From: Anaerolineales bacterium UBA2200
GTDB lineage: Bacteria > Chloroflexota > Anaerolineae > UBA2200
Assembly (NCBI GenBank): GCA_002327925.1
Contig: DCVA01000042.1
Span: 62,001-126,000 of the forward strand
DNA length: 64,000 nucleotides
Reading direction: 5' to 3'
Position numbers and translations under genes: made by a program
Notes under the pieces: generated by a model
Databases searched by the model: none
The model's input: only the letters and a program-made list of their open reading frames with translations
Told to the model about the DNA's origin: nothing
In this document: in pieces, positions 10,301-17,422 of the stretch
Layout: each line of letters begins with the position of its first letter
How positions within the stretch are numbered: position 1 is the stretch's first letter

Positions 10301-13190
10301 TGGAGTATGTGCCGCTGCCGATCAAGAACACGCCGAGGTTGGCGCCCGGGTCGGTGATCCAGCGCTCTGCGAGCGGTTTCACGTTGAACGTGTAGGGCCC
10401 CGCCGTCCCGACGTTGTTCAGGGAGTAGGTGGAGGCAGCAACCCTGTCCGTACCGATACCGTCGCCGCCGGACACGGACCAGGACACGCTCGTGGACGCC
10501 TTCTGCCAGGTCACCTCCGTGTCAACCCATGGACGAAGTGCCTCGTACACGCTGAGTTGCACATTGGTCCTTGTTTCCAGTAGATTCACCGTCAGCCTGG
10601 CTGCTTTCAGGACCATGCCGGCTGGCACGGAGCTCACATCGAAGCGCAGAAGGGCCTTGCGTCTCTGGTCGTAGGAGAACAGCAGCCTCGTCGAGGTCGA
10701 GTGGGGCACTTCTGGTCCATCGCTGGCGAATGCGCTGACAAAGCTGTCGGTTGCGCCCTGGTAACCGTCCTGGTCGGCATGCAGGCTCAGGGTGTAGAGC
10801 GTGCGACCACTGGCGGGATAGATAACGAACTGGCGGCCAACGGAGCCCTGTGAATTGCGCCCGGCAGTGAGCACCAGGTTGCCCCCCAGGGGAAGCACAG
10901 CAGGGTGGAAGAGGAACTCGCCGGTCTGCAGGTCAGACTCCTCGACATCGTAGGCGATTGCTGTGTTCAGACCCATCCTGGCAAGGTCCAGAGTAACGCT
11001 CAGCGGTCGACCCTCAGCGAATCCGCCGTCCTTCGCTGTCACCCAGATGGTACTGGTTACCGGATCGAATCTGGCATCTACCTCGACCCAGCCCTGCCAG
11101 CTGCGAGGCGAGACACCGAGTTTCTGAATGTCAAGCCAGTAGTAGCTCTTGCCCTCGTCCGTGATGATGTTCAACTCGGACGGATTCTCGCTCAATGTGT
11201 GCTCGGCTAGGAATGGCAGGTCCGTTTCGGAGATGCCCGCAACATAGTCCTCGTGTCCCCCCGCATGCTGGTGCAACTGTTTGAACGTGTCGACCGGACT
11301 GTAGAACACCGGCATTGCCTCGTAGAAGAGCCGCGAGGACTGGCGGAATGGAACTCGAGTGTCTGCCGTGCCGTGGACGATGCGCATAGGGACATAACGG
11401 AGGTTGCGGGCCATGTAGCGGCTGGAACGGCGAGGATACTCAAAGTTGCCAGTGGGGTCACCGCCGAATTCGGCCTGCAATTCAATGTTGATATCGGCTC
11501 GCTCAGCGTACCAGTCTCCGTAGTCATTGGGCCCCGCGTAATCAAGCACTCCGGCGAACACGTCCGGGTACTTGGCCGCGACCGTCGCGGCGATGCCTCC
11601 ACCGGTAGAAAAACCCATGATGTAGATGCGGGAGCGGTCCACGCTAAAGTTGTCCTGAACGTAGCGGAGCAGCGACATCACGTTGTCCTGCACGGCGAGG
11701 GATGGGCTCCTCATGAACTTTTCCGAGGTCCGATAGACCTTGCGGATATCCAGCGATGCCAGCAGCCAACCCATCTCATGAGCGCGACTGGCATAGGAAT
11801 TCAGGCCGTCGAGGCGGTCCTCACCGGTACCAGGAACCACAATCAGCAGTGGTGTGGCCAGAGCGGGGTCGTAGTCAAGAGGAACCTCGATTGCCCCGAA
11901 CAGAGGACTGTCATCGGCATCCGTGCCGATAGCGAAGTGGGAGCGTGATGTTCCCGTGATATCGCCGGTCAACACCAGGTGGGCATTGTACACCTTGAAA
12001 GAATCATAGGGATAGTAGCTATTCGTCGTGCTGATATAGTTGGCAAAGCCGGGGCCGCCTGCCAGCAGGCTCAACGGCACGTCGAAGCTGGTCTTGTACC
12101 CGCCCAGAGGGGGAACGTTACACTCACAGTTGCCTGTGGAAAAGGTTGGGGCTGTGCCAATCAGAGTGCCGTTGAAGTAGATGGGATGGGGCTTGTCCGA
12201 GTTGCAGATCGTAACGTACAGCTTGGCCATCCAGGGCGTTCCCCTGTAAATGAGGATCATTCTCTCGTCGCGCGATACGCGCACTACGTCGTTGACTTTC
12301 ATGCAGTCATCTGTATTCCAGGTCTTCCAGTCGCCAAGCGTGGAAGTGATGACCGTGTAGACGGAGGGCGTTGGGGTTCTGGTTGGTGTGCTTGTTGGTG
12401 TCGGAGTGGCAAGCGGCGGGGCTCCCTCATAGCCCACCACCAGCTTGGGTCGCAAGGAAGGGCTGGGATAGTTGGAGCTGGCGTAGCGGTACTTGACTCC
12501 GCCAGCCAGGAACTCTCCGTTGAGCAGCAAGCCCTGGTTGGAGGCCGGATCGTCCAGCCAGGCCTGTACTGCAGTGGTCACATCCAGGACGACGTCGCCA
12601 GAGCTGAAGCTAAAATCGGCGTGCGTGGTCGCCGTGCTGGCCCTGGAAGCTCCTTCGCATCCACCGCCGCCCCACCATTCAACGGCCTGCTGGGCCTGGT
12701 TCCAGGTGACCTGGCTCTCGACCCAAGGCTGGACGATGGGATAGACAGCCAGCCTGGTGGCGAGAGCGGCCGATTGGCCCAGCACGCGCAGAGTCAGCGA
12801 GGCAGACACAACTTGCACTCCACTCGGGATGTGCTGCGTGAGGTCGAAACGGATCACAGAGCGCTGCCAACCATCGCTCTTGGTCCATACTTCGGTATGG
12901 GTGCCATAATTGGTGGTCGTGGCAAAGTAGTCCATGATGGCATCTGCGGTACCATTGTAGCCGGCCGGTGAGATGCCCGTCTGAAAGACAACAGTGTACA
13001 TCTCTGCCTGGCTGCCGGCTGCAGCCACCGCAACTGTCCGGTCGAAGAGGGTATTGGACCCTGAGTGAGGAGTGCTGGGTGGCAACGCAGCCACCACGGC
13101 GGATTGGCCGGCCAGCCCGGCCGCAGAGAGCATCCACAGCGAGGAAGCCAGGCCCAGTACGAAGAGCAACAGCGTTGCTTTCTTGTTCAT
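7323..13190 (-). CDS. Giant secreted protein: two alpha/beta-hydrolase (esterase) domains, three DNRLRE domains, dockerin-like end
   Basis: A 1955-residue protein that begins with a signal peptide (about 1-35). Reading along it: DNRLRE domain (about 65-253), Thr-Pro linker (258-276), beta-rich domain (277-415), hydrolase 1 (416-690), DNRLRE domain (800-988), Thr-Pro linker (990-1050), beta-rich domain (1055-1178), hydrolase 2 (1185-1480), third DNRLRE (about 1590-1770), linker, carboxypeptidase-regulatory-like domain, and two dockerin-type Asp-rich repeats (SNDDNCVAITDFS, FNMDGYVSILDFS). Hydrolase 1 shows GFSTGG with Ser528, Asp610 in HGTADTRVPF and His646. Hydrolase 2 shows GFSVGG with Ser1305, Asp1396 in HGRNDTRVPF and a candidate His1430. 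Both resemble PHB-depolymerase/S9-type esterases. The linker-sandwich-hydrolase unit is duplicated. It has its own promoter (13251-13279) and AGGAG seven bases before ATG. Confidence 0.9.
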   Translation of the reverse strand: MNKKATLLLFVLGLASSLWMLSAAGLAGQSAVVAALPPSTPHSGSNTLFDRTVAVAAAGSQAEMYTVVFQTGISPAGYNGTADAIMDYFATTTNYGTHTEVWTKSDGWQRSVIRFDLTQHIPSGVQVVSASLTLRVLGQSAALATRLAVYPIVQPWVESQVTWNQAQQAVEWWGGGGCEGASRASTATTHADFSFSSGDVVLDVTTAVQAWLDDPASNQGLLLNGEFLAGGVKYRYASSNYPSPSLRPKLVVGYEGAPPLATPTPTSTPTRTPTPSVYTVITSTLGDWKTWNTDDCMKVNDVVRVSRDERMILIYRGTPWMAKLYVTICNSDKPHPIYFNGTLIGTAPTFSTGNCECNVPPLGGYKTSFDVPLSLLAGGPGFANYISTTNSYYPYDSFKVYNAHLVLTGDITGTSRSHFAIGTDADDSPLFGAIEVPLDYDPALATPLLIVVPGTGEDRLDGLNSYASRAHEMGWLLASLDIRKVYRTSEKFMRSPSLAVQDNVMSLLRYVQDNFSVDRSRIYIMGFSTGGGIAATVAAKYPDVFAGVLDYAGPNDYGDWYAERADINIELQAEFGGDPTGNFEYPRRSSRYMARNLRYVPMRIVHGTADTRVPFRQSSRLFYEAMPVFYSPVDTFKQLHQHAGGHEDYVAGISETDLPFLAEHTLSENPSELNIITDEGKSYYWLDIQKLGVSPRSWQGWVEVDARFDPVTSTIWVTAKDGGFAEGRPLSVTLDLARMGLNTAIAYDVEESDLQTGEFLFHPAVLPLGGNLVLTAGRNSQGSVGRQFVIYPASGRTLYTLSLHADQDGYQGATDSFVSAFASDGPEVPHSTSTRLLFSYDQRRKALLRFDVSSVPAGMVLKAARLTVNLLETRTNVQLSVYEALRPWVDTEVTWQKASTSVSWSVSGGDGIGTDRVAASTYSLNNVGTAGPYTFNVKPLAERWITDPGANLGVFLIGSGTYSSDSYALASAENADADKRPLLDVLYMAPFVPPAITPTATRTPTPTYTPTGTSTNTPTPTATLPGSTPDTTATASPTAAATHTSTPTPTVPFNPTVISSTVSGCMEIVADGVTVQSAESRMLLLWEGTPTTARLVLTSCGVGPDRHHSIYLNGQHAARVETDVYSTCICGSNGLAVTYTLSSPSMVINGWNTISITNDSGLQDTWTGHSARLIIEGNIRGYPIGEITYVSSWDNTTRHALYQLPINHDPANPIPVLVSVGGVGETKWDGIFRFSERANARGWLLVAPDIRWGNELGVPNLDWGVEKGRTASPAVQHDIISAVDYVLAHSEFGGDPNRVYLSGFSVGGGIVATVAEKYPHRIAAVANWAGPTDLNEWAQQREALGDSGVSAALIRDIGCPYAGPGMCPIEWIRRSARSMTQNIQHVPMVIVHGRNDTRVPFAQSADYVEYMEALFDAPEHKLFVWHDGEHVDELPDFEGLDFLGQFTLNPRPTDIRIRADESKDYYWIRLRQRDWNGNWADGFSTIDARYDLTSRVISATIADGRAFREGNLPIDISFDLRGMGLDPLATYTIEDYNTATGDFALLTITPTDGLITVSLPRDRLNKVSHQYLIYPYAAQVQMLTYQQGVGPTTGYAGCMDTHLYLYDPNSNFASLGAFKINSGATLVSLLKFDLSGLPSGALIKSAQLELYLNSTQTTPLELSLFALRRHWVDVETTWYRATLGDMWSTEGAAGAGTDYDPVRVSSASVMTMGPYVLNVRPLVQSWTSGEVANEGFLISGPRMGGSGSLHYHFASADGYDLSRRPKLHVVYALPTPTPTPTLTPTVTRTPTPSQVPSATPTVTATPPACTLVGSVALQRPGRPAPDPSWSVLLTVTIGGQRYVVSTDTSGNFELAGLTPGTYDIHVKGTHTLANLRSSVTLLPGSNTAAFGTLREGDSNDDNCVAITDFSILASAFSPQYDPRADFNMDGYVSILDFSMLRENFGLCGDLIVPAP
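10041..10223 (-). repeat. Thr/Pro linker tract in the giant hydrolase gene
   Basis: About 60 codons of Thr/Pro/Ser-rich sequence (residues 990-1050) join the second DNRLRE domain to the second hydrolase unit. Shorter tracts of the same kind lie at about 12363-12416 and 7771-7872. Confidence 0.75.
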
Positions 13191-13250
13191 CCAAACTCTC
13201 CTTTGACACGGCCGCGCGCGTCGAGCCCACCCGGAGGGCAGGCAAAGCCC

Positions 13251-13279
13251 ATTCTAGCACCCAGGCAGGTGCAGGTCAA
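13251..13279 (-). promoter_or_regulatory. Sigma70-like promoter for the giant secreted hydrolase gene
   Basis: On the minus strand, TTGACC (complement of 13274-13279) and TAGAAT (complement of 13251-13256) are separated by exactly 17 bases; each box matches the consensus at five of six positions. A start about seven bases further on would leave a leader of roughly 54 bases before the ATG at 13190. It lies in the largest gap of this half of the locus, so the giant gene is probably transcribed independently. Confidence 0.7.
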
Positions 13280-13390
13280 GGGCTGCGGCTGACAAGGCAT
13301 CGCGTGGGATGAAATGTTTACCACCGCCTATGACTCTAGACTGTCTGGCTGCGGAAAAATGACGCGTGCCTGTGTCGAGTCCCGTGATCG

Positions 13391-13422
13391 ATCCACATGG
13401 GCCCGGTGGCAGCATGGTGGAT
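13391..13422 (-). terminator. Possible stem-loop after the methyltransferase gene
   Basis: ATCCAC at 13391-13396 pairs with GTGGAT at 13417-13422, and the inner ATG/CAT can also pair across a one-base bulge. The hairpin begins a few bases after the stop of the methyltransferase gene at 13427. There is no run of T after it, so intrinsic termination is uncertain. Confidence 0.3.
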
Positions 13423-13426
13423 GGGA

Positions 13427-14317
13427 TCAGCGTTTGCGGGCATACACGGTCAGTTTGGTGAATGGATTGACGCGCACTCGCACATTGCCCAGACCCAATC
13501 TGTAGACCAGCTTCGATGCGGCGGACGTAACTGCGCCATCCCAGGTGTAGTACTTCAGGCGCTCCAACGCCGGCCCCAGGTAGAAGAGCTTGCCTGCACT
13601 TTCGAATTTGAGGACACTGAAGCCGGCCTGCCGCAGCATTTCGGCAATTGTCTTCCGTGAGAAGAAGTAAACATGCTCTCGCACCCGACGATACTCTTCC
13701 CACCGGTCGCCCAGAAGCCGGGCCACGATGCTTCCGGCGTCGGGAGTAATGATGGACAGAATGCCCCCCGTGCGCAGCACGCGAGAGACTTCCTTTAGTT
13801 CGGCCATCGGATCGGTGACGTGCTCGAGAACGTCCCACATCGTCACCGTGTCGAACGACTCCGGCTCCAGGCCTAGAGAGGTGAGCGTACCCAGCCGAAC
13901 GTCCAGACCAAGCTTGTCGCGAGCATAGGCCGCACTGAACTGCGAAACCTCCGTGCCCACCACTTGCCAACCACGCTCCCGGGCCAGGTCAATGAAAAAG
14001 CCGGTTGCACATCCCACATCGAGCAGGCGCCCAGGGGTTACGTACTTGTGGATTGTCCTCAAACGCCCCGCAAACGTGAGCTTGATGTTCTCCTCGTCTG
14101 CCAGATAGTCCTCGTAACCGAAAAACTCGAGCCCGTTGACGATCCCGTCATGGTCATAGTAAGACTCGGTATAGATCTCCTGCAAGGCACTCTGCTCATA
14201 GCGCGGGTTCACATACGTCAATCCACAGCGTCTGCAGCGCACAATGTGGAGATTGTCGATCACCGCTACGGGTCTTGTGTCATCGGCGCCGCAGTTGTTG
14301 CAGCGAACATATTCCAT
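13427..14317 (-). CDS. Class I SAM methyltransferase with N-terminal zinc-ribbon-like motif
   Basis: A 296-residue methyltransferase with two CxxC pairs at the N-terminus (Cys6/Cys9 and Cys28/Cys31), the zinc-ribbon-like head common in sugar and lipid methyltransferases of the Methyltransf_13 type. Motif I is LLDVGCATGFF at 98-108, followed by GTEVSQFSAAYA, DTVTMWDVLEHV and LRTGGILSIITPD. ATG at 14317 is preferred because AGGA lies six bases before it; another ATG is adjacent and a GTG at 14332 is also in frame. It closes the dense part of the operon, about 110 bases after the acetyltransferase and 236 bases before the giant hydrolase. The substrate is unknown. Confidence 0.88.
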   Translation of the reverse strand: MEYVRCNNCGADDTRPVAVIDNLHIVRCRRCGLTYVNPRYEQSALQEIYTESYYDHDGIVNGLEFFGYEDYLADEENIKLTFAGRLRTIHKYVTPGRLLDVGCATGFFIDLARERGWQVVGTEVSQFSAAYARDKLGLDVRLGTLTSLGLEPESFDTVTMWDVLEHVTDPMAELKEVSRVLRTGGILSIITPDAGSIVARLLGDRWEEYRRVREHVYFFSRKTIAEMLRQAGFSVLKFESAGKLFYLGPALERLKYYTWDGAVTSAASKLVYRLGLGNVRVRVNPFTKLTVYARKR

Positions 14318-14427
14318 CATGGTTCCTTGCACGGTAGGTATCCGGGATTAGTCGATTTGGAGAGTCATTCTAGAGAGCGAAGATGAAAAGGGGATTAAAG
14401 AGCGTCTATACAGAGATGAACAACGAT

Positions 14428-15120
14428 TCACTGCTGCCCGCGCTGCCGAATGACGCGCGCGGGTACGCCAACGGCCACAGAGTAGGCGGGCAGGTCCTTC
14501 GTGACCACAGAGCCAGCGCCAATGACGGCACCCTTGCCAATGTGCACTCCCTCGAGCACTGCCACGCCCAGCCCGAGCCAAACGTCGTCATCCAGCACGA
14601 TCGGGCCTTTGCTGCGGATGCCCTGCTTCTGGATGGGCGCATGGATGTCCTCAAAGTTGTGCTCGTAAGGGCTGAAACCACAATGCGGGGCGACCTGCAC
14701 ATTGCGACCGATGACCAGGCTGCTCATAAAACCCTTCAGATTACATCCGGCCTGTATGTGCGTGTCGTCTCCGATTACCACACTGCCTCCGGCTCCCACC
14801 TCAATGATCGTGTCGCGATACAGGTGCACCCTGTCGCCCAAACGCACCTCGCCGCCATCGGCGTGACTAAAGATGGTTACCCGGTCGTCGATAAAACAAC
14901 TCTTGCCCAGGTGTAACTCACGGCAGCTGATCTGGGCCAATGGTGAGACAAAAGACCTGGTCGTGAGCTGCGCGAGAACACGGCGGTTCTTGTAGGACCC
15001 AACCGAGGCCGCTGCAATGCTCACGGCAAATCTGCCCAGAAGAGGCACTCCCGAAAGGTTCATCAGGAAGCGCAGAGTTGTCTGACGCAGGTGGCGACTC
15101 CATCGCGCAAGGCGTGTCAT
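14428..15120 (-). CDS. Hexapeptide-repeat acyltransferase (LbH fold)
   Basis: A 230-residue protein whose C-terminal two thirds is a left-handed beta-helix of hexapeptide repeats (for example VGAGGSVVIGDDTHIQAG, VVLEGVHIGKGAVIGAGSVV-like turns in order). This is the O-acetyltransferase signature seen in serine and sugar acetyltransferases such as WbbJ/CatB relatives. The ATG at 15120 lies four bases after the stop of the epimerase gene, with GGAG nine bases before it, and matches a natural start (MTRLARWSRH); the longer open frame is shadow. It probably adds acetyl groups to a sugar of the exported glycan. The acceptor is unknown. Confidence 0.87.
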   Translation of the reverse strand: MTRLARWSRHLRQTTLRFLMNLSGVPLLGRFAVSIAAASVGSYKNRRVLAQLTTRSFVSPLAQISCRELHLGKSCFIDDRVTIFSHADGGEVRLGDRVHLYRDTIIEVGAGGSVVIGDDTHIQAGCNLKGFMSSLVIGRNVQVAPHCGFSPYEHNFEDIHAPIQKQGIRSKGPIVLDDDVWLGLGVAVLEGVHIGKGAVIGAGSVVTKDLPAYSVAVGVPARVIRQRGQQ

Positions 15121-15124
15121 CACG

Positions 15125-16081
15125 TTATGCTCCTCTCGCAAGGTAGCCATATTCTCTGAACCAGGCAAGTGCAGCGGCGAAGGCGGTGATAAGGGGGGTC
15201 TGAGGCAGCCCAAGCTCTGAGATCGCCTTGGCCGGGTCGCAGGCCAGGGACAGGGGGCTGTAGCCAATGCCTTTGGAGCGTAGTCGCAGCCGCGCCAGGG
15301 GCGAAGGGGAACGAGGCCGCGGGCGAGGTCTGCTGGAGACTCTCTCCATCAGAGTCAGAAAGCCGGCCAGGCTGAGGTTGCCTTCGCGATTTCCCAGGAT
15401 GTAGCGTTCGCCGGGCCGCCCCTTTTCCGCGGCGAGCACGTGACCTTCGGCGACGTCGTCTACCGAGACAAAGTTGATCTCGCCGGAGATGAAGGAAGGC
15501 ATCTTGCCCCTCATATAGTCCACAATGCGCTGGCCGGTGCTGCTGGGCTTGATATCACGCGGTCCGACGGGGGCACACGGGTTCACCACAACCACAGGCA
15601 ACCCCTTATTGCACATCGCAAGAGCGGCGACTTCGCCCAGGTACTTGGACTTGCTGTAGTGGCTGGCCCCGGGCCAGAGGTTGTAGGGGGTGTCCTCCGT
15701 TGCCAAGCTGCCATCAAGCGGCTGCCCGATGGTGCCGATGGTGCTCGTGTGGACCACTCGCTGTACGCCTGTCCTGAGTGCCGCAGAGAGGATTGCCCTG
15801 GTGCCGCCCACGTTTGTGCGGTACATCATCTCGCCATCTGTGTCGCTGGTGCTGTAAAGGGCAGCAACGTGGTAGAGACTCTCGCACCCTTCCAGGCCCC
15901 TGCACAGGTTGTCCTCATCGAGCAAGTCTATCTCCACCAGCTCAACGTCAAGACCTTCCAGATTCCTCCGGTCGCCATTTGGCCGCGCCAACGCTCTGAC
16001 GATTGTTCCTCTGCGCAGCAGGGAGCGCACCACCGCCGAGCCGACAAAGCCCGTCGCGCCTGTAACAAATGCTCTGGACAT
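15125..16081 (-). CDS. NAD-dependent epimerase/dehydratase, extended SDR (HpnA-like)
   Basis: A 318-residue extended short-chain dehydrogenase. The nucleotide-binding glycine motif is TGATGFVG (7-14) and the catalytic pair is Tyr142/Lys146 in HYSKSK. Segments such as YHVAALYSTSD, MYRTNVGGTRAIL and VVHTSTIGTIG resemble the hopanoid-associated sugar epimerase HpnA and dihydroflavonol-4-reductase-like enzymes. No squalene-hopene cyclase or other hopanoid gene is present here, so a hopanoid role is not supported. It follows a radical SAM gene by 12 bases and precedes the acyltransferase by four. It most likely alters an NDP-sugar or a lipid-linked substrate. Confidence 0.87.
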   Translation of the reverse strand: MSRAFVTGATGFVGSAVVRSLLRRGTIVRALARPNGDRRNLEGLDVELVEIDLLDEDNLCRGLEGCESLYHVAALYSTSDTDGEMMYRTNVGGTRAILSAALRTGVQRVVHTSTIGTIGQPLDGSLATEDTPYNLWPGASHYSKSKYLGEVAALAMCNKGLPVVVVNPCAPVGPRDIKPSSTGQRIVDYMRGKMPSFISGEINFVSVDDVAEGHVLAAEKGRPGERYILGNREGNLSLAGFLTLMERVSSRPRPRPRSPSPLARLRLRSKGIGYSPLSLACDPAKAISELGLPQTPLITAFAAALAWFREYGYLARGA

Positions 16082-16093
16082 GGTTTCCCCTGG

Positions 16094-17422
16094 CTACCGC
16101 GCGGGCCTGCGCCAAACACGGCGCAGCCAGGACTTGACCTGCCTTATCGTGCCCGGGCGAGAACTGCGGGTGAGAAGCGAGGTCTGGGCCTGCATCAGAA
16201 TTGTCGACTGAGCCTCCACATCGTCTGCCTCTGCCTGCCCAGCTCCTGTGCCTGGGTAGGGCTCAAAGTGCTTGACATTCAGGAAGGTCGGCCTGTGGGC
16301 GGTTACGAACCTGGCTGTCTGCTCTGCCATTGCGCTGGTCTGGCCGGGGAGGCCGGTCATCACGAACAGACGGCAGTTCATGCCTAGTTTGTTGCAGGCC
16401 GAGATCACCTGGGACACTCGTGCCACGTAGCCGGCACCCTCCCCTGCCGAGTCCACTCGCTGGAGCTCGAGGAGCAACCCGGGGTCGGTGGTTTCGAGGC
16501 CGATTTTTACCCAGCGGCAGCCTGCCCCATACATCAGTTGCAGGAGCTCTGCATCGAAATGCTCCGGCCTGGACTCGCACTCCCACTGGATCCTGAGCCT
16601 GGATCGGAGGATGTGTTCGCAGAGCTCGACCACTCGGCTGCGCTGGTAGGCAAACACCGGGTCGCGGAAGATCACTCGCGCTGGATTGAAATGCTCCACC
16701 AGCCACTTGAGCTCGGTTAGTACGTTCTCCGCCGACCTTGTGCGCCAACTGTGCCCCTGAGCCGCCGCATAGGGGCAGTAGGCACAACGATCCGGACAAC
16801 CCCGGCTGGCGGACACGGTGAGGAGTTTGTACTGCTGAGTTGGCAGGAGATCCCACGCCGGGAACGGTAGGGCATCCAGGTCGATCACCCAGCCGTCCTG
16901 ATCGCACCGGCGGGTCTGCATGGCGGTACCGTTCAGCAGCTGAGGGCCGGACCCGCAACTCTGCAGAAGAACCCGTTCAACCGCCTCGCCAAAACAGCCC
17001 TCCGCCTCACCGACCAGCACGGCGTCAACCGGGGCGTGCGCCAGTATATCCGCACCGATGAAACGCATCGAGTTGCCAAAGGCGATCAATCGTGCGGGCG
17101 TTTGCGAACGAAGGGCGGCGAGGAATTCCAGGTCGCTTTTCATCGTTGCCCAGGAGACAAAGATGCCTATTGCCTCTACTTCCAGGCAAGATGGGTCAGG
17201 AGGCTGCACCACCAGATCCATGGCACGCACCTGGTAGCCAGCGGAGCGCAATGAAGCAGCCACGCAGGCAATCGTGTGTGGTGGGTAGAGGAAGGTCTCA
17301 GCGGCCGAATAGACCACGCCCAGACCGGCCGCGCCCTCGCGGTTAGCCAGAGTACCCCGCCCACTGGGCGGGTTGATCAGGGTAACTCGAGTCGGTGAAG
17401 CCAGCATGGCGGGAGTGCTCAA
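16094..17422 (-). CDS. B12-binding-domain radical SAM protein
   Basis: A 442-residue protein with an N-terminal cobalamin-binding-type domain (TLINPPSGRG, LVGEAEGCFGEAV) and a radical SAM core with Cys209, Cys213 and Cys216 in RGCPDRCAYC. Its C-terminal region has the KIGLETTDPG and NVKHFEPYPGTG strands usual for this class. The start overlaps the stop of the preceding GT39 gene as ATGA. Sequence segments outside the motifs differ clearly from the other two B12-type proteins in the window, so it probably has a different substrate. The reaction is unknown; a tailoring role on a lipid or sugar is inferred from context. Confidence 0.88.
   Translation of the reverse strand: MSTPAMLASPTRVTLINPPSGRGTLANREGAAGLGVVYSAAETFLYPPHTIACVAASLRSAGYQVRAMDLVVQPPDPSCLEVEAIGIFVSWATMKSDLEFLAALRSQTPARLIAFGNSMRFIGADILAHAPVDAVLVGEAEGCFGEAVERVLLQSCGSGPQLLNGTAMQTRRCDQDGWVIDLDALPFPAWDLLPTQQYKLLTVSASRGCPDRCAYCPYAAAQGHSWRTRSAENVLTELKWLVEHFNPARVIFRDPVFAYQRSRVVELCEHILRSRLRIQWECESRPEHFDAELLQLMYGAGCRWVKIGLETTDPGLLLELQRVDSAGEGAGYVARVSQVISACNKLGMNCRLFVMTGLPGQTSAMAEQTARFVTAHRPTFLNVKHFEPYPGTGAGQAEADDVEAQSTILMQAQTSLLTRSSRPGTIRQVKSWLRRVWRRPAR

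Noticed and set aside
8901..12971. Several plus-strand open frames of 230-330 codons
   Set aside because: All are antisense to the giant hydrolase gene, with low-complexity Gly/Arg/Val content and no motif.
7323..13190. A cellulosome component
   Set aside because: Dockerin-like repeats alone do not show it; no cohesin or cellulase gene is present.
15125..16081. Assignment to hopanoid biosynthesis (HpnA-like)
   Set aside because: Similarity is at the level of the SDR sub-group only; no squalene cyclase or other hpn gene is in the window.
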